A stretch of DNA of 64,000 nucleotides from JALYYC01 sp963795805 (lineage in GTDB: Bacteria; Chloroflexota; Dormibacteria; CF-121), in contig CAWCIV010000001.1 in NCBI GenBank assembly GCA_963795805.1, positions 868,001 to 932,000 of the forward strand, in the 5' to 3' direction. The notes below the pieces were generated by a model. It made no database searches and was not told the origin of the DNA. It saw only the letters and a program-made list of their open reading frames with translations. Numbering within the stretch: position 1 is the stretch's first letter; every line of letters starts with the position of its first letter. Below are positions 16,304 through 24,055 of the stretch, one piece after another. The position numbers were made by a program, and so were the translations under genes.

Positions 16304-17990
16304 TCTGATCGGCGACCGGATCGCGGTGCTGCCGCAGGCGGTGGCGGACGGAATCGCCGCCGGCGAGGTCGTCGACCGGCCCGCCGCCGTCGTCAAGGAG
16401 TTGGTCGAGAACGCCGTCGATGCGGGCGCCCGACGGATTGACATCCGGGTGCGCGACGCCGGCCAGAGCCTGATCGAGGTGGTCGACGACGGCCGCGGGA
16501 TGCGGCCTGAGGACCTGCAACTGGCGTTCCGGCGGCACGCCACCAGCAAGATCCGCTCCCTCGAGGACATGCGCGCCGTCCGCACGCTTGGCTTCCGCGG
16601 CGAGGCGCTCGCGAGCATTGCCGCCGTGGCGAACGTCGAGGCGGTCAGCCGGTCGCGCGATGGGGGAGGAGAGGGGGCTCGGATGGCGATCGAGGCGGGC
16701 CGCGTGACGCATAGGGGCGCCCAGGGAAGTCCGGTGGGCACGCGCGTCTCCGTGAGCCGGCTCTTCTTCAACACGCCGGCTCGCCTGAAATTCCTCAAGC
16801 AGCCCGCCACCGAGAACGGCGTCATCACCCGGCTAGTCACCGAGCTGGCCCTGGCCAACCCGACCATCGCGATGCGCCTCGACATCGACGGCCGGCGGGT
16901 CGTCGAGACCCATGGCGAGGGGGACCTGCGCACGACCTTTGCGGCGCTGCACGATCCGGCCCTGGCGGGCGCGATGCTGGCGATCGACGAACCGCCCGTG
17001 CACGGTTTGATCAGCCCGCCGGCGCTGCATCGACCGACGCGTGATCACGTCATCATCCTGGTCAACGGCCGCCGGATCCATCACCGCAACCTGTCCTTCG
17101 CGCTGGAGCAGGCGTACCGCGGCTTGCGCGAGCCGGACCGGTACCCGCTCGCCGTCCTCGACCTTCGGGTCGATCCGGCGGAGGTGGATGTCAACGTGCA
17201 TCCGACCAAACGCGAGGTGCGCTTCCGCAACGAGGGGTCGATCTTCGCCGCGATCGAGCGAGCCGGCTATCATGCGCTGCGCCAGAGCCCCGCGTACGAG
17301 CTCGGCTCGGGCTCCGACAGAGGAGCGCTCGAGCTTCGTGAAACCTCCACGTTCATCTGGCCATCGACGACCGGTACCAACCCACAGGCGACACCGACCT
17401 ACGCCGCATCGCCCCAGGTCTTGCCCCCGCTGCAGTATGTCGGCCAGTTGCTCACCGGCTATCTGGTGGCGGAAGCCCCGGGCGCGGCCGTTCTGATCGA
17501 CCAGCATGCGGCGCATGAGCGCGTCCTCTTTGATCGCATCCTGCGTCGCCTCGAGGACCATCGCCCGTCAAGCCAGATGTTTCTCATCCCACACGTCGTC
17601 GAGGTCTCAGCCCCGCAGGCAGCGGCCTTCGACCAGCATCATGCCTGGCTGCAGTCACTGGGCTTCGAGGGCGCCGGCTTCGGCGCGGAGCGCCTGCGCC
17701 TGACGGCAGCGCCGGCTGAGCTGCCCGAGAGCCGGATCAACCAAGTCCTCAGCCGCGTGCTGGACGACCTGGGCGCGGAACGCAGCCCCGACCGCCGGCT
17801 GCGCGAGACCGCGGCGCTGATCGCCTGTCACAGTGCCGTCCGCTTTGGCGATTCGATGGAACCCGAGGCCGCCCGCCAACTGCTCCGGTCCCTCACTGAA
17901 ACGGCGGAGCCGATCAGCTGCCCGCACGGTCGACCCACGACCCTGATTCTTCCCGACCACCAGCTGCGGAGGCTCTTCAAACGTCCGTGA
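16290..17990 (+). CDS. mutL: DNA mismatch repair protein MutL
   Basis: GHKL ATPase that couples MutS to strand incision. The 566 residues begin at GTG 16290. ATPase motifs are IAAGEVVDRPAAVVKELVEN, DDGRGM and TLGFRGEALASI. The C-terminal domain has the endonuclease-type motif DQHAAHERVLFD (about 403-414); the family consensus DQHA-x2-E-x4-E ends here in Asp instead of Glu. ACHSAVR and CPHGRPT are present, supporting a metal-dependent nicking MutL. It overlaps both neighbours, so mutS-mutL-miaA-hflX is one translationally coupled operon. Confidence 0.96.
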   Translation: MPSPDLIGDRIAVLPQAVADGIAAGEVVDRPAAVVKELVENAVDAGARRIDIRVRDAGQSLIEVVDDGRGMRPEDLQLAFRRHATSKIRSLEDMRAVRTLGFRGEALASIAAVANVEAVSRSRDGGGEGARMAIEAGRVTHRGAQGSPVGTRVSVSRLFFNTPARLKFLKQPATENGVITRLVTELALANPTIAMRLDIDGRRVVETHGEGDLRTTFAALHDPALAGAMLAIDEPPVHGLISPPALHRPTRDHVIILVNGRRIHHRNLSFALEQAYRGLREPDRYPLAVLDLRVDPAEVDVNVHPTKREVRFRNEGSIFAAIERAGYHALRQSPAYELGSGSDRGALELRETSTFIWPSTTGTNPQATPTYAASPQVLPPLQYVGQLLTGYLVAEAPGAAVLIDQHAAHERVLFDRILRRLEDHRPSSQMFLIPHVVEVSAPQAAAFDQHHAWLQSLGFEGAGFGAERLRLTAAPAELPESRINQVLSRVLDDLGAERSPDRRLRETAALIACHSAVRFGDSMEPEAARQLLRSLTETAEPISCPHGRPTTLILPDHQLRRLFKRP

Positions 17991-18901
17991 CGTCCCGCCT
18001 CGTGGCGGTGGTCGGGCCAACGGCCAGCGGGAAGACGGCATTTGCCATCGAACTGGCCGTGCGGCTTGGTGGCGAGATCCTGTCGGTCGACTCGCGCCAG
18101 GTCTACCGCCGTTGCGACATCGGGACCAACAAGCCAACCGCCGAGGAACTCCGCGGCCTGCCCTGCCATCTGATCGATCTGGTCGAACCGAATGAGGCCT
18201 TTACGGTTGCCGACTACGTGCCGCGCGCCCGGGCAGCGCTCGCGACCGTATGGGACCATAACCGGCTTCCGGTGCTCCAGGGCGGGACTGGCCTTTACGT
18301 CCGGGCGCTGCTCGACGGCTGGAACCTTGCCGATGCACCGCCAGACCCGGACCTGCGTGCCACGCTCGAGCGGCGACTCGAGCGCGAGGGGGCGGCGGCC
18401 CTCGACCAGGATCTGCGACGGATCGACCCGGTGGCGGCCGATCGCGCGCAGCGCAATCCGCGGCGGATGATCCGCGCGCTCGAGATCCATGCCGTGACCG
18501 GCGAGCCGCCGAGCCTGGCCCGGCGCGCCAGCCCGCCGGCCTGGACGGTGACGTTGCTCGGCCTGGACGTGCCACTGGCGGAGCTTGACCGGCGAATCGA
18601 GCGGCGGGTAAGACGGATGGTCGACGACGGATTCGTCGACGAGGTGGCGCGGATCCGGCGGGATTTCCCCGGCGCCGATTTTCGCCGCCTCGGGCATGGC
18701 TACCCTGAGATCGCTGCCTATCTGAATGGAACCCTGACCCTGGACGCGGCCATCACCTCGACCGTCCTCCAGGTCCGGCAGTACGCCAGGCGCCAGCTCA
18801 CCTGGTTTCGGGCCGACGCGCGCGTGCAGTGGATCGCGCCGGAGATCGAGCTGGGCCTCACCCGTCTGGGCGCCGGTATCATGGGAAGCGAGGCGAGTTG
18901 A
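17987..18901 (+). CDS. miaA: tRNA dimethylallyltransferase
   Basis: Transfers the dimethylallyl group to A37 of tRNA, making the substrate for MiaB. The 304 residues contain the P-loop GPTASGKT (10-17), DSRQVYRRCDIGTNKP, GGTGLYVRALLDG and the C-terminal VRQYARRQLTWFR. GTG 17987 overlaps the mutL stop (GTGA), and the miaA stop overlaps the hflX TTG. Confidence 0.96.
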   Translation: MTSRLVAVVGPTASGKTAFAIELAVRLGGEILSVDSRQVYRRCDIGTNKPTAEELRGLPCHLIDLVEPNEAFTVADYVPRARAALATVWDHNRLPVLQGGTGLYVRALLDGWNLADAPPDPDLRATLERRLEREGAAALDQDLRRIDPVAADRAQRNPRRMIRALEIHAVTGEPPSLARRASPPAWTVTLLGLDVPLAELDRRIERRVRRMVDDGFVDEVARIRRDFPGADFRRLGHGYPEIAAYLNGTLTLDAAITSTVLQVRQYARRQLTWFRADARVQWIAPEIELGLTRLGAGIMGSEAS

Positions 18902-20181
18902 TCCGGAATTCCAATGGCGCGCAGGAGCGCGCGTTTCTCATCTCCCTCGACCACGAAGGCCAGGGACTGGCGGCGGTCGAAGAGCAGATGCTCGAACTGA
19001 GCGAGCTGGCGCGCACGGCCGGCGTGACCGTCGTCGGCACCGAGACCCAGCGCCGGCAGCGGCCTGATCCGGCCCTCTTTCTCGGCAAGGGCAAGGTGGA
19101 GTCGCTCCACGAGCGCAAGCATGAGTCGGATTTCAACCTGGTCGTCTTCAATGAGGAACTCTCGCCGCGCCAGCAGCGGAACCTCGAGAAAACCCTCGAC
19201 GTCAAGGTGATCGACCGGACCGAGCTGATCCTCGATATCTTCGCGAAGCGGGCGCGCACGAAGGAAGGCCGGCTGCAGGTCGAGTCGGCGCAACTGCATC
19301 ACCTGCTGCCGCGCCTGCAGGGGGGCCGGGATCTCTCACGGCTCGGCGGTGGCGTCGGGACTCGCGGACCGGGCGAGCAGAAACTTGAAAGTGACCGGCG
19401 GCGCATTCGCCATCGGATCCGCGAGCTGGACCGCGACATCAAGGAGATTCGCAAGCAGCGGGCGCTGCGGCGCCAGGGCCGGCGGCGGGCCGCTTACCCG
19501 GTGGTCGCCATCGTCGGCTACACCAACAGCGGAAAGTCCACCTTGCTCAACGGGCTGGCCGATTCGCAGGTCGTCATGCAGGACGCGCTCTTCGTGACAC
19601 TGGACCCGACGACCCGACTCGTCAAAATGCCAAACCGTCGCGAGGTGCTCTTCACGGACACGGTCGGGTTCATCCAGAAACTACCGACGGACCTGGTGGC
19701 GGCCTTCAAGTCGACGCTCGAGGAGGTCCAGGAGGCTGACCTGCTGGTGCATGTCCTCGACGCGACCCGCTACAACGGCCGTGACCAGATGGAGGCCGTG
19801 CACGAGATTCTCGAGGACCTCGAGGCGATGGACAAGCCCAAGGTGCTGGTGCTGAACAAGGTCGACCAGCTCAGCGCCGGCGCGCTGGAAGCCCTGCTCG
19901 CCGAGGACTGGTCACCGTATCTAGCGGTCGTGCCGATTTCGGCGCTGCGCAAGCAGGGCCTCAAGGAGCTCGGCGACGCGGTCATCAGGCAACTGCCCGG
20001 CGACCTCGTCGAGATCGTGATCCTGTTGCCCTACACGGAGAACGCGCGCCAGGCCGAGTTTCATGCCCAGGGCAACGTCGCCGCGGTCGAGTACCGCCCC
20101 GACGGGGTCGCGATGCGCGGCCAGCTACCGCGGCGTCTGCTGTCGCGCTTCGAACCCTTTCTGGAGCGGCCGGTCGCTTAG
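18898..20181 (+). CDS. hflX: Ribosome-associated GTPase HflX
   Basis: GTPase that binds the 50S subunit and rescues stalled or heat-damaged ribosomes. From TTG 18898 (overlapping the miaA TGA as TTGA, with a GAGGCGAG ribosome binding site) it has 427 residues. The N-terminal HflX domain contains RPDPALFLGKGKVE, a basic helical linker follows, and the G domain has GYTNSGKS (about 207-214), DTVGFIQKLP and NKVD. It ends directly against the lexA stop on the other strand. Confidence 0.95.
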   Translation: MIRNSNGAQERAFLISLDHEGQGLAAVEEQMLELSELARTAGVTVVGTETQRRQRPDPALFLGKGKVESLHERKHESDFNLVVFNEELSPRQQRNLEKTLDVKVIDRTELILDIFAKRARTKEGRLQVESAQLHHLLPRLQGGRDLSRLGGGVGTRGPGEQKLESDRRRIRHRIRELDRDIKEIRKQRALRRQGRRRAAYPVVAIVGYTNSGKSTLLNGLADSQVVMQDALFVTLDPTTRLVKMPNRREVLFTDTVGFIQKLPTDLVAAFKSTLEEVQEADLLVHVLDATRYNGRDQMEAVHEILEDLEAMDKPKVLVLNKVDQLSAGALEALLAEDWSPYLAVVPISALRKQGLKELGDAVIRQLPGDLVEIVILLPYTENARQAEFHAQGNVAAVEYRPDGVAMRGQLPRRLLSRFEPFLERPVA

Positions 20182-20817
20182 TTACCGCAGGATACGGACC
20201 ACGGCGACGACCTGGCCCTCCAGCTGACCAGTCGTGGTGTAGATCGGCTCGAAGGCGGCGTTCTCCGGCTGCAGGCGGACGCGGTTCGCCTCGCGGTAGA
20301 GGCGCTTCACCGTGGCCGTCGACTCGTTTGTCTGATCGTCCTCGAGACGAGCGACGACGATGCTGCCATTGGGCGCATCCTTGCCCGGGCGAACGACGAC
20401 GAAATCGCCCTGCAGAATGCCCGCGTCTTTCATGCTGTCGCCGTGCACCTCGAGGGCGAAGGCGTTCTCGGAGCCCACCAGTTCCTGGCTCAGCACGATA
20501 TGGTCCTCGATGTTTTCTTCCGCGAGGATGGGGGTACCGGCCGCGACGCGGCCGATCAACGGGACGGCGATCACCTTACTCAGCTTCGCTTGGACGTCAT
20601 CGAAATCGACGACCTCGATGGTGCGCGACTTGGTCGGGTCACGACGGATGTAGCCCTTGCGCTCGAGGGTGTTGAGGTGGTTCTGGACCGTCGAGCTGGA
20701 GGAGAGACCGACCGCTTCCCCAATCTCCCGGACGGTCGGCGGGTAGCTGCGGATCTTCTGCCGAAACTTGAGGTACTCCAGGATCTCCCGCTGCCGACTC
20801 GTCAACGGCTCCGGCAT
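20182..20817 (-). CDS. lexA: SOS repressor LexA
   Basis: Represses SOS genes and self-cleaves when RecA filaments form. From ATG 20817 (backed by AAGGGAGGGG upstream) it has 211 residues. There is an N-terminal winged HTH (TVREIGEAVGLSSSSTVQNH), the cleavage site Ala93-Gly94 in VAAGTP, and the Ser128 (GDSMKD) / Lys171 (ATVKRLYRE) dyad of the S24 peptidase domain. An in-frame upstream extension lacks a good ribosome binding site. Four LexA-type boxes lie in its upstream region, so it is very probably autoregulated. The leader from the predicted promoter is about 205 bases. Confidence 0.97.
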   Translation of the reverse strand: MPEPLTSRQREILEYLKFRQKIRSYPPTVREIGEAVGLSSSSTVQNHLNTLERKGYIRRDPTKSRTIEVVDFDDVQAKLSKVIAVPLIGRVAAGTPILAEENIEDHIVLSQELVGSENAFALEVHGDSMKDAGILQGDFVVVRPGKDAPNGSIVVARLEDDQTNESTATVKRLYREANRVRLQPENAAFEPIYTTTGQLEGQVVAVVRILR

Positions 20818-21029
20818 GTCGTCCCCTCCCTTGTACGCCGATGTCGACGGCCAAGAGCCGATCATCTCGCCCCGACTGGTGGCTGGCACCGGCAGGCCAA
20901 ACGGGGGAGGGGAGGGGTTCTCAAGCCGCGATCACAGCATGGTAGCACAGGCTTTTGGACCACTTCAGCGACGTCCGCGCGGATGCCGTCAGACCATGAG
21001 GGCGGGATCCAAAGCTGCAAAACGGGCGT

Positions 21030-21058
21030 ATCCTAGCACATCTGTTCGGCCACTGCAA
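21030..21058 (-). promoter_or_regulatory. lexA promoter with LexA box in spacer
   Basis: On the minus strand TTGCAG (21053-21058), 17 bases, TAGGAT (21030-21035). The spacer contains a degenerate LexA box (21035-21048), and a second box (21056-21069) overlaps the -35. Confidence 0.65.
21035..21048. promoter_or_regulatory. LexA box 1 (degenerate)
   Basis: On the minus strand CGAACAGATGTGCT, which matches CGAAC-N4-GTTCG at most positions. It sits between -35 and -10 of the leftward lexA promoter. Confidence 0.5.
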
Positions 21059-21069
21059 ACAGTTGTTCG
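21056..21069. promoter_or_regulatory. LexA box 2
   Basis: On the minus strand CGAACAACTGTTTG, one base off the CGAAC-N4-GTTCG palindrome. Its centre is 21 bases from box 1 and 27 from box 3. Confidence 0.7.
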
Positions 21070-21076
21070 CTACGTC

Positions 21077-21105
21077 TTGACACGAACAAGCGTTCGTGCT
21101 AGCGT
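21077..21105 (+). promoter_or_regulatory. Rightward SOS promoter of the LysM gene
   Basis: TTGACA (21077-21082), exactly 17 bases, TAGCGT (21100-21105). A perfect LexA box fills the spacer, so repressor and RNA polymerase should exclude each other. The predicted transcription start, near 21112, falls at a second perfect box. Confidence 0.8.
21083..21096. promoter_or_regulatory. LexA box 3 (perfect)
   Basis: CGAACAAGCGTTCG, a perfect palindromic match to the Gram-positive-type SOS box, extended by flanking CA/TG to an 18-base dyad. Confidence 0.88.
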
Positions 21106-21111
21106 GGCTCG

Positions 21112-21125
21112 CGAACACATGTTCG
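21112..21125. promoter_or_regulatory. LexA box 4 (perfect)
   Basis: CGAACACATGTTCG, a perfect match that overlaps the predicted transcription start and the ATG at 21119 of the LysM gene. Confidence 0.85.
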
Positions 21126-21418
21126 CCCAGGACCGAGCCATCTTGACATACCCGCGACCGCAGTCCCGAAGTCGCGGCTACGGGCGGATCATCCTGCTCG
21201 CGATCGGCTTGCTGCTGGCGTCCGCTCGCCTCGCCTATGGCAGCGGATCGGCGCCGGTCGACCGGGTGGTGGTGGCACCAGGCGATAGCGTCTGGACGAT
21301 CGCCGCCACGCATTACCCGGGGGATCCGAGGTCCCATGTCGACGCGATTCTCGCCGCCAATCACCTCAGCTCGCCCGGCCTCATCCCCGGACAGTCCCTG
21401 CTCCTGCCGCAGAACTGA
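21119..21418 (+). CDS. YneA-like LysM membrane protein, probable SOS division inhibitor
   Basis: A 99-residue protein with a basic N-terminus, one membrane helix or uncleaved signal (about 22-41) and a C-terminal LysM domain (about 48-97, VVVAPGDSVWTIAATHY ... LIPGQSLLLP) that would bind peptidoglycan. Size, topology, divergent placement against lexA and LexA boxes over its promoter all match YneA of Bacillus, a cell-division suppressor induced by DNA damage; mycobacterial Rv2719c is a comparable lexA neighbour. ATG 21119 would be nearly leaderless; TTG at 21143, with AGGA upstream, is an alternative start. The function is inferred from context. Confidence 0.82.
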   Translation: MFAQDRAILTYPRPQSRSRGYGRIILLAIGLLLASARLAYGSGSAPVDRVVVAPGDSVWTIAATHYPGDPRSHVDAILAANHLSSPGLIPGQSLLLPQN

Positions 21419-21434
21419 ATCGCCGCCTTCTAGG

Positions 21435-21935
21435 ATGAGTACATCGCTCGTCAGTCTCGCGTCGCTCCTCAACAGCTTTGAGCCCATGACGCCCCAGGTC
21501 CGGGTCGCCGCAGTCGCCGTCCGCGCGCGACAGCTACTCGTCGTCGAGCATCGAAAGCGCGGCCAGCGTTACTGGGTCCTGCCGGGCGGCCGCCTTGAGG
21601 CGGGCGAGACACTCGTCAGCGCCCTGCGGCGGGAGCTGCAGGAGGAACTGGGCCTGGTGGCCGACATCGGGCCATTACTGGCCATCTACGAGACGCTGGC
21701 GCCGGACCGGCACACGGTGAACCTGGCGTTTGCCGTCGAGGTCGGTCGCCAGCAGCCCACAATCGATCGCGACGACCCGGTGCTGGCCGGCTGGCAGTGG
21801 ATGACCTTGCCCCGTCTGCATCATGTCGACTTCCGTCCGCCGATCGCCCCGGTGTTGAACGACATCATCGCCGGCGAGGACCGCCGCGGCCCGGTTCGGA
21901 TCCTCGGGGATACCTGGACGGCTGATCGGACCTGA
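21435..21935 (+). CDS. Nudix hydrolase
   Basis: Hydrolyses a nucleoside-diphosphate-linked substrate, which cannot be named from sequence. The full Nudix box is present (GGRLEAGETLVSALRREL followed by QEELGL), with the catalytic REx2EE glutamates. ATG 21435 gives 166 residues; ATG 21486, just before the conserved fold, is an equally plausible start, since TAGGAT at 21431-21436 could be a -10. It follows the LysM gene by 16 bases and may be co-induced with it. Confidence 0.9.
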   Translation: MSTSLVSLASLLNSFEPMTPQVRVAAVAVRARQLLVVEHRKRGQRYWVLPGGRLEAGETLVSALRRELQEELGLVADIGPLLAIYETLAPDRHTVNLAFAVEVGRQQPTIDRDDPVLAGWQWMTLPRLHHVDFRPPIAPVLNDIIAGEDRRGPVRILGDTWTADRT

Positions 21936-22037
21936 CGCGGAAGGGCTGGGGGAGCCTGAACGGCGCCCGATTACTGCCCAGCCGCTACGTCAGTAATTGC
22001 TGATTTTGCGACGCAACCCGAGGGAGTCGATGTGAGC

Positions 22038-22289
22038 CTAGAGGTGTGACTGGACCACGCTGGCCAGGCTGGGCCCGATGTCCGGTACGGCCGAGGTGAC
22101 GAACAACAAGGCCAGCAGGACCACCATCAAGACGGTCGTGACCCGGTAGGTGACGGCCCGCTCCACATGATCGCCGTCCTCGTCCGACGCCGCCGGCTCG
22201 CCGGCCTGCACCAGGGCGCGCATGTCGTTGACCAGGGTGTCGGTCTGGCTGGCCGCTCGAAGATTCGTTGGCGTCGGCCCGATGCTCAT
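22038..22289 (-). CDS. Small membrane protein coupled to the GAF sensor
   Basis: Not recognised. 83 residues: an acidic N-terminal half (ASDEDGDHVE) and one hydrophobic helix (about 51-72, VTTVLMVVLLALLFVTSA) near the C-terminus, leaving a short tail. Its ATG overlaps the stop of the upstream sensor gene by 4 bases, so the two are likely made together and may work together. A Flp-pilin-like identity was considered but the Glu/Tyr processing motif is not present. Confidence 0.7.
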   Translation of the reverse strand: MSIGPTPTNLRAASQTDTLVNDMRALVQAGEPAASDEDGDHVERAVTYRVTTVLMVVLLALLFVTSAVPDIGPSLASVVQSHL

Positions 22290-23929
22290 GCAACCGTCTC
22301 CTGCGCCCGCTGAAAGGCAGCCCGTGGCGAGCGCGTCGTGGGCGCCGCCGCCAGGCCACCGGCGAAGAGCAACCCCAGCCGCTCGGCAAGCAGCTCGAGG
22401 ACCAGGGTTTCGGCCGCCGAGAACCCACGCGAGTCACGCCGGCCGGCCTGCAGCGTCCCTGTGACCCCGGCGCACTGCAGCGGCACGACGACCGCGTGGC
22501 GCAGCCCAGCGGTCATGCAAAACAGATCTTCGGGTCGACGGCCCGTGATCGCCTCGCGGACGACTCGACCCGCAACGACCGCCTCCGCCGTCCGCGTCCC
22601 CGCCAGCGCCATGGTTGGCGGCGCATAGCTGGCGAGGGTGTCGCTCGACCCGACGACCAGCTCGATCTGGTCGCCATCGACCCACTCAAGGTGCACGCTG
22701 CTGATGCGGAGGACGCCGGCCAACTCCGGGAGGAGCGCGTCGAGCGCGGCCGCGTGATCGCTGGCGTAGGTGGTCACCACCCCGGCAAGCCGGTTCGCCT
22801 GCTCCATGGCCAGCTGGCGGTTGCGCCGGTCATCGAGCGCGTGGAGCCGGGCCAACGCCACGGCCGCCTCGTCGGCGACTCCCCGGACCAGGTTGCGCGT
22901 ACCGGCATCAAAGACGTCCGATCCGGCGCCGACCGTGATCAGGCCCACTGGCTCACCGTCCACCAGCATCGGCTGGATCAGCGTGAGCGCGCCGGTTGCC
23001 GTGCCGGGCACGGGGCCGGTGATCAGCAGCGGCTCGCTGCGGTCGGCTCCGAAGGTCGGGGTGAAGGTGGCTACCGGGCGCTCGCCCACGCCCAGGCCGC
23101 TCCAGCGAGCGGCGCGGAATTCGTCCGTCGCCGCCTCATGCAGCCAGAACGTCCAACCGGCCCCGGGCACGAGCGGCCCGGCCAGGGAGGCAAGCTGCGA
23201 GACGATGGTCTCCTCGTCTTTCGCTCGCGCCAGCGCCGAGATCAGCCCGCTCAGCCAGGTCTGCCGATCGAGCCGAGCCTGGGCGGCGCGGGAGGCCCCC
23301 TGCACCTGCTGGACGACCAGCATTATGGTGAGCACGGCGAAGCCGTCGAGCACACGCGAGAACAGCGAGACCGAGGCGAGCGCATCGAACGGAATCAACA
23401 GCATGAGGCCGGCCGGTAGCGCGCGCGGGTCGCTGAAGCGCACCGCGATGCGGGCGGCAACCGCGAACACGAGCAGGTGGGCGTAGCCGACATAGGGCGC
23501 CGACAGTTGGCCGAGGACGAGCACGATCGCGGCATCGGCCACCGTCAGCAGGACGCGCCTTCCAGGCACCGTCCGGCGCAGCCGGGCGAGCTCCGCATAC
23601 AGATAGAGGTATGCGACCGCGGCCAGCCCGGCCGCATAGCGGGTCGTCAGCGGGACCGTGGGTAGGGCCACGATGCCGGCAGTGACGCTGAAGACCGCGA
23701 CCCAGAGCGTCAGGGTAAAGACGAACTCGCCACGCACGAGACCAGGGACGGCGAGGCGCCAGTTGCGTAGCTCGGTGGCGAGCGCGATCCAGGCCCAGCG
23801 GGCGGTCTGCTGCCAGTCGCCATCGGGGCGCTGCCAGGTCGAGGTCGGACGCATGACTGCCGCAGCCTGGTTCCGCCGCGACTTCAATCGCCGCAGGTCG
23901 GCCGCGCTGAGAGGTTGCCCTTCCACCAT
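22286..23929 (-). CDS. Multi-helix membrane protein with two GAF domains
   Basis: Putative sensor of 547 residues from ATG 23929 (ATG 23854 is an alternative). The N-terminal half holds about six membrane helices (roughly residues 65-215). Two GAF-like modules follow: one around 235-370 (SLAGPLVPGAGWTFWLHE ... LVRGVADEAAVALARLHAL) and one around 385-530 (LLPELAGVLRISSVHLEW ... VLELLAERLGLLFAG). There is no kinase, GGDEF, PP2C or HTH output domain, so signalling must pass to a partner; the small coupled membrane protein is the obvious candidate. Ligand unknown. Confidence 0.8.
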   Translation of the reverse strand: MVEGQPLSAADLRRLKSRRNQAAAVMRPTSTWQRPDGDWQQTARWAWIALATELRNWRLAVPGLVRGEFVFTLTLWVAVFSVTAGIVALPTVPLTTRYAAGLAAVAYLYLYAELARLRRTVPGRRVLLTVADAAIVLVLGQLSAPYVGYAHLLVFAVAARIAVRFSDPRALPAGLMLLIPFDALASVSLFSRVLDGFAVLTIMLVVQQVQGASRAAQARLDRQTWLSGLISALARAKDEETIVSQLASLAGPLVPGAGWTFWLHEAATDEFRAARWSGLGVGERPVATFTPTFGADRSEPLLITGPVPGTATGALTLIQPMLVDGEPVGLITVGAGSDVFDAGTRNLVRGVADEAAVALARLHALDDRRNRQLAMEQANRLAGVVTTYASDHAAALDALLPELAGVLRISSVHLEWVDGDQIELVVGSSDTLASYAPPTMALAGTRTAEAVVAGRVVREAITGRRPEDLFCMTAGLRHAVVVPLQCAGVTGTLQAGRRDSRGFSAAETLVLELLAERLGLLFAGGLAAAPTTRSPRAAFQRAQETVA

Positions 23930-23977
23930 CGAGAAGTGTGGCAAGCCAACGCTACGGCCGCCGCCGCAGTCCAGCGA

Positions 23978-23993
23978 CGTTCGCTTACGAACG
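23978..23993. promoter_or_regulatory. Inverted repeat CGTTCG-N4-CGAACG
   Basis: A perfect 6-base dyad with a 4-base centre lies between the divergent GAF-sensor and HExxH-protein genes. It is the half-site-inverted form of the LexA box, so it is probably an operator for another regulator. Confidence 0.4.
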
Positions 23994-24043
23994 GTGTAAC
24001 GGCCGGCCCGAATACCGCACGAGAGCCGGGAAAGTGGGGCTCC

Positions 24044-24049
24044 TAAGCT
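24044..24049 (+). promoter_or_regulatory. -10 hexamer TAAGCT of the HExxH gene
   Basis: TAAGCT ends 6 bases before ATG 24056. Leaderless arrangement without a -35. Confidence 0.5.
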
Positions 24050-24055
24050 GAGCAG

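Noticed and set aside
22268..23419. Long open frame on the + strand opposite the GAF sensor
   Set aside because: Its translation is rich in Arg/Gly/Gln without any family motif, while the minus strand encodes clear membrane helices and GAF domains. It is a GC-rich shadow frame, like those opposite rnj, recA, rny, acnA and the 2-oxoglutarate dehydrogenase gene.
23978..23993. LexA box upstream of the GAF sensor
   Set aside because: The half-sites are in the opposite order (GTTCG then CGAAC), so it is not a match to the boxes seen at lexA.
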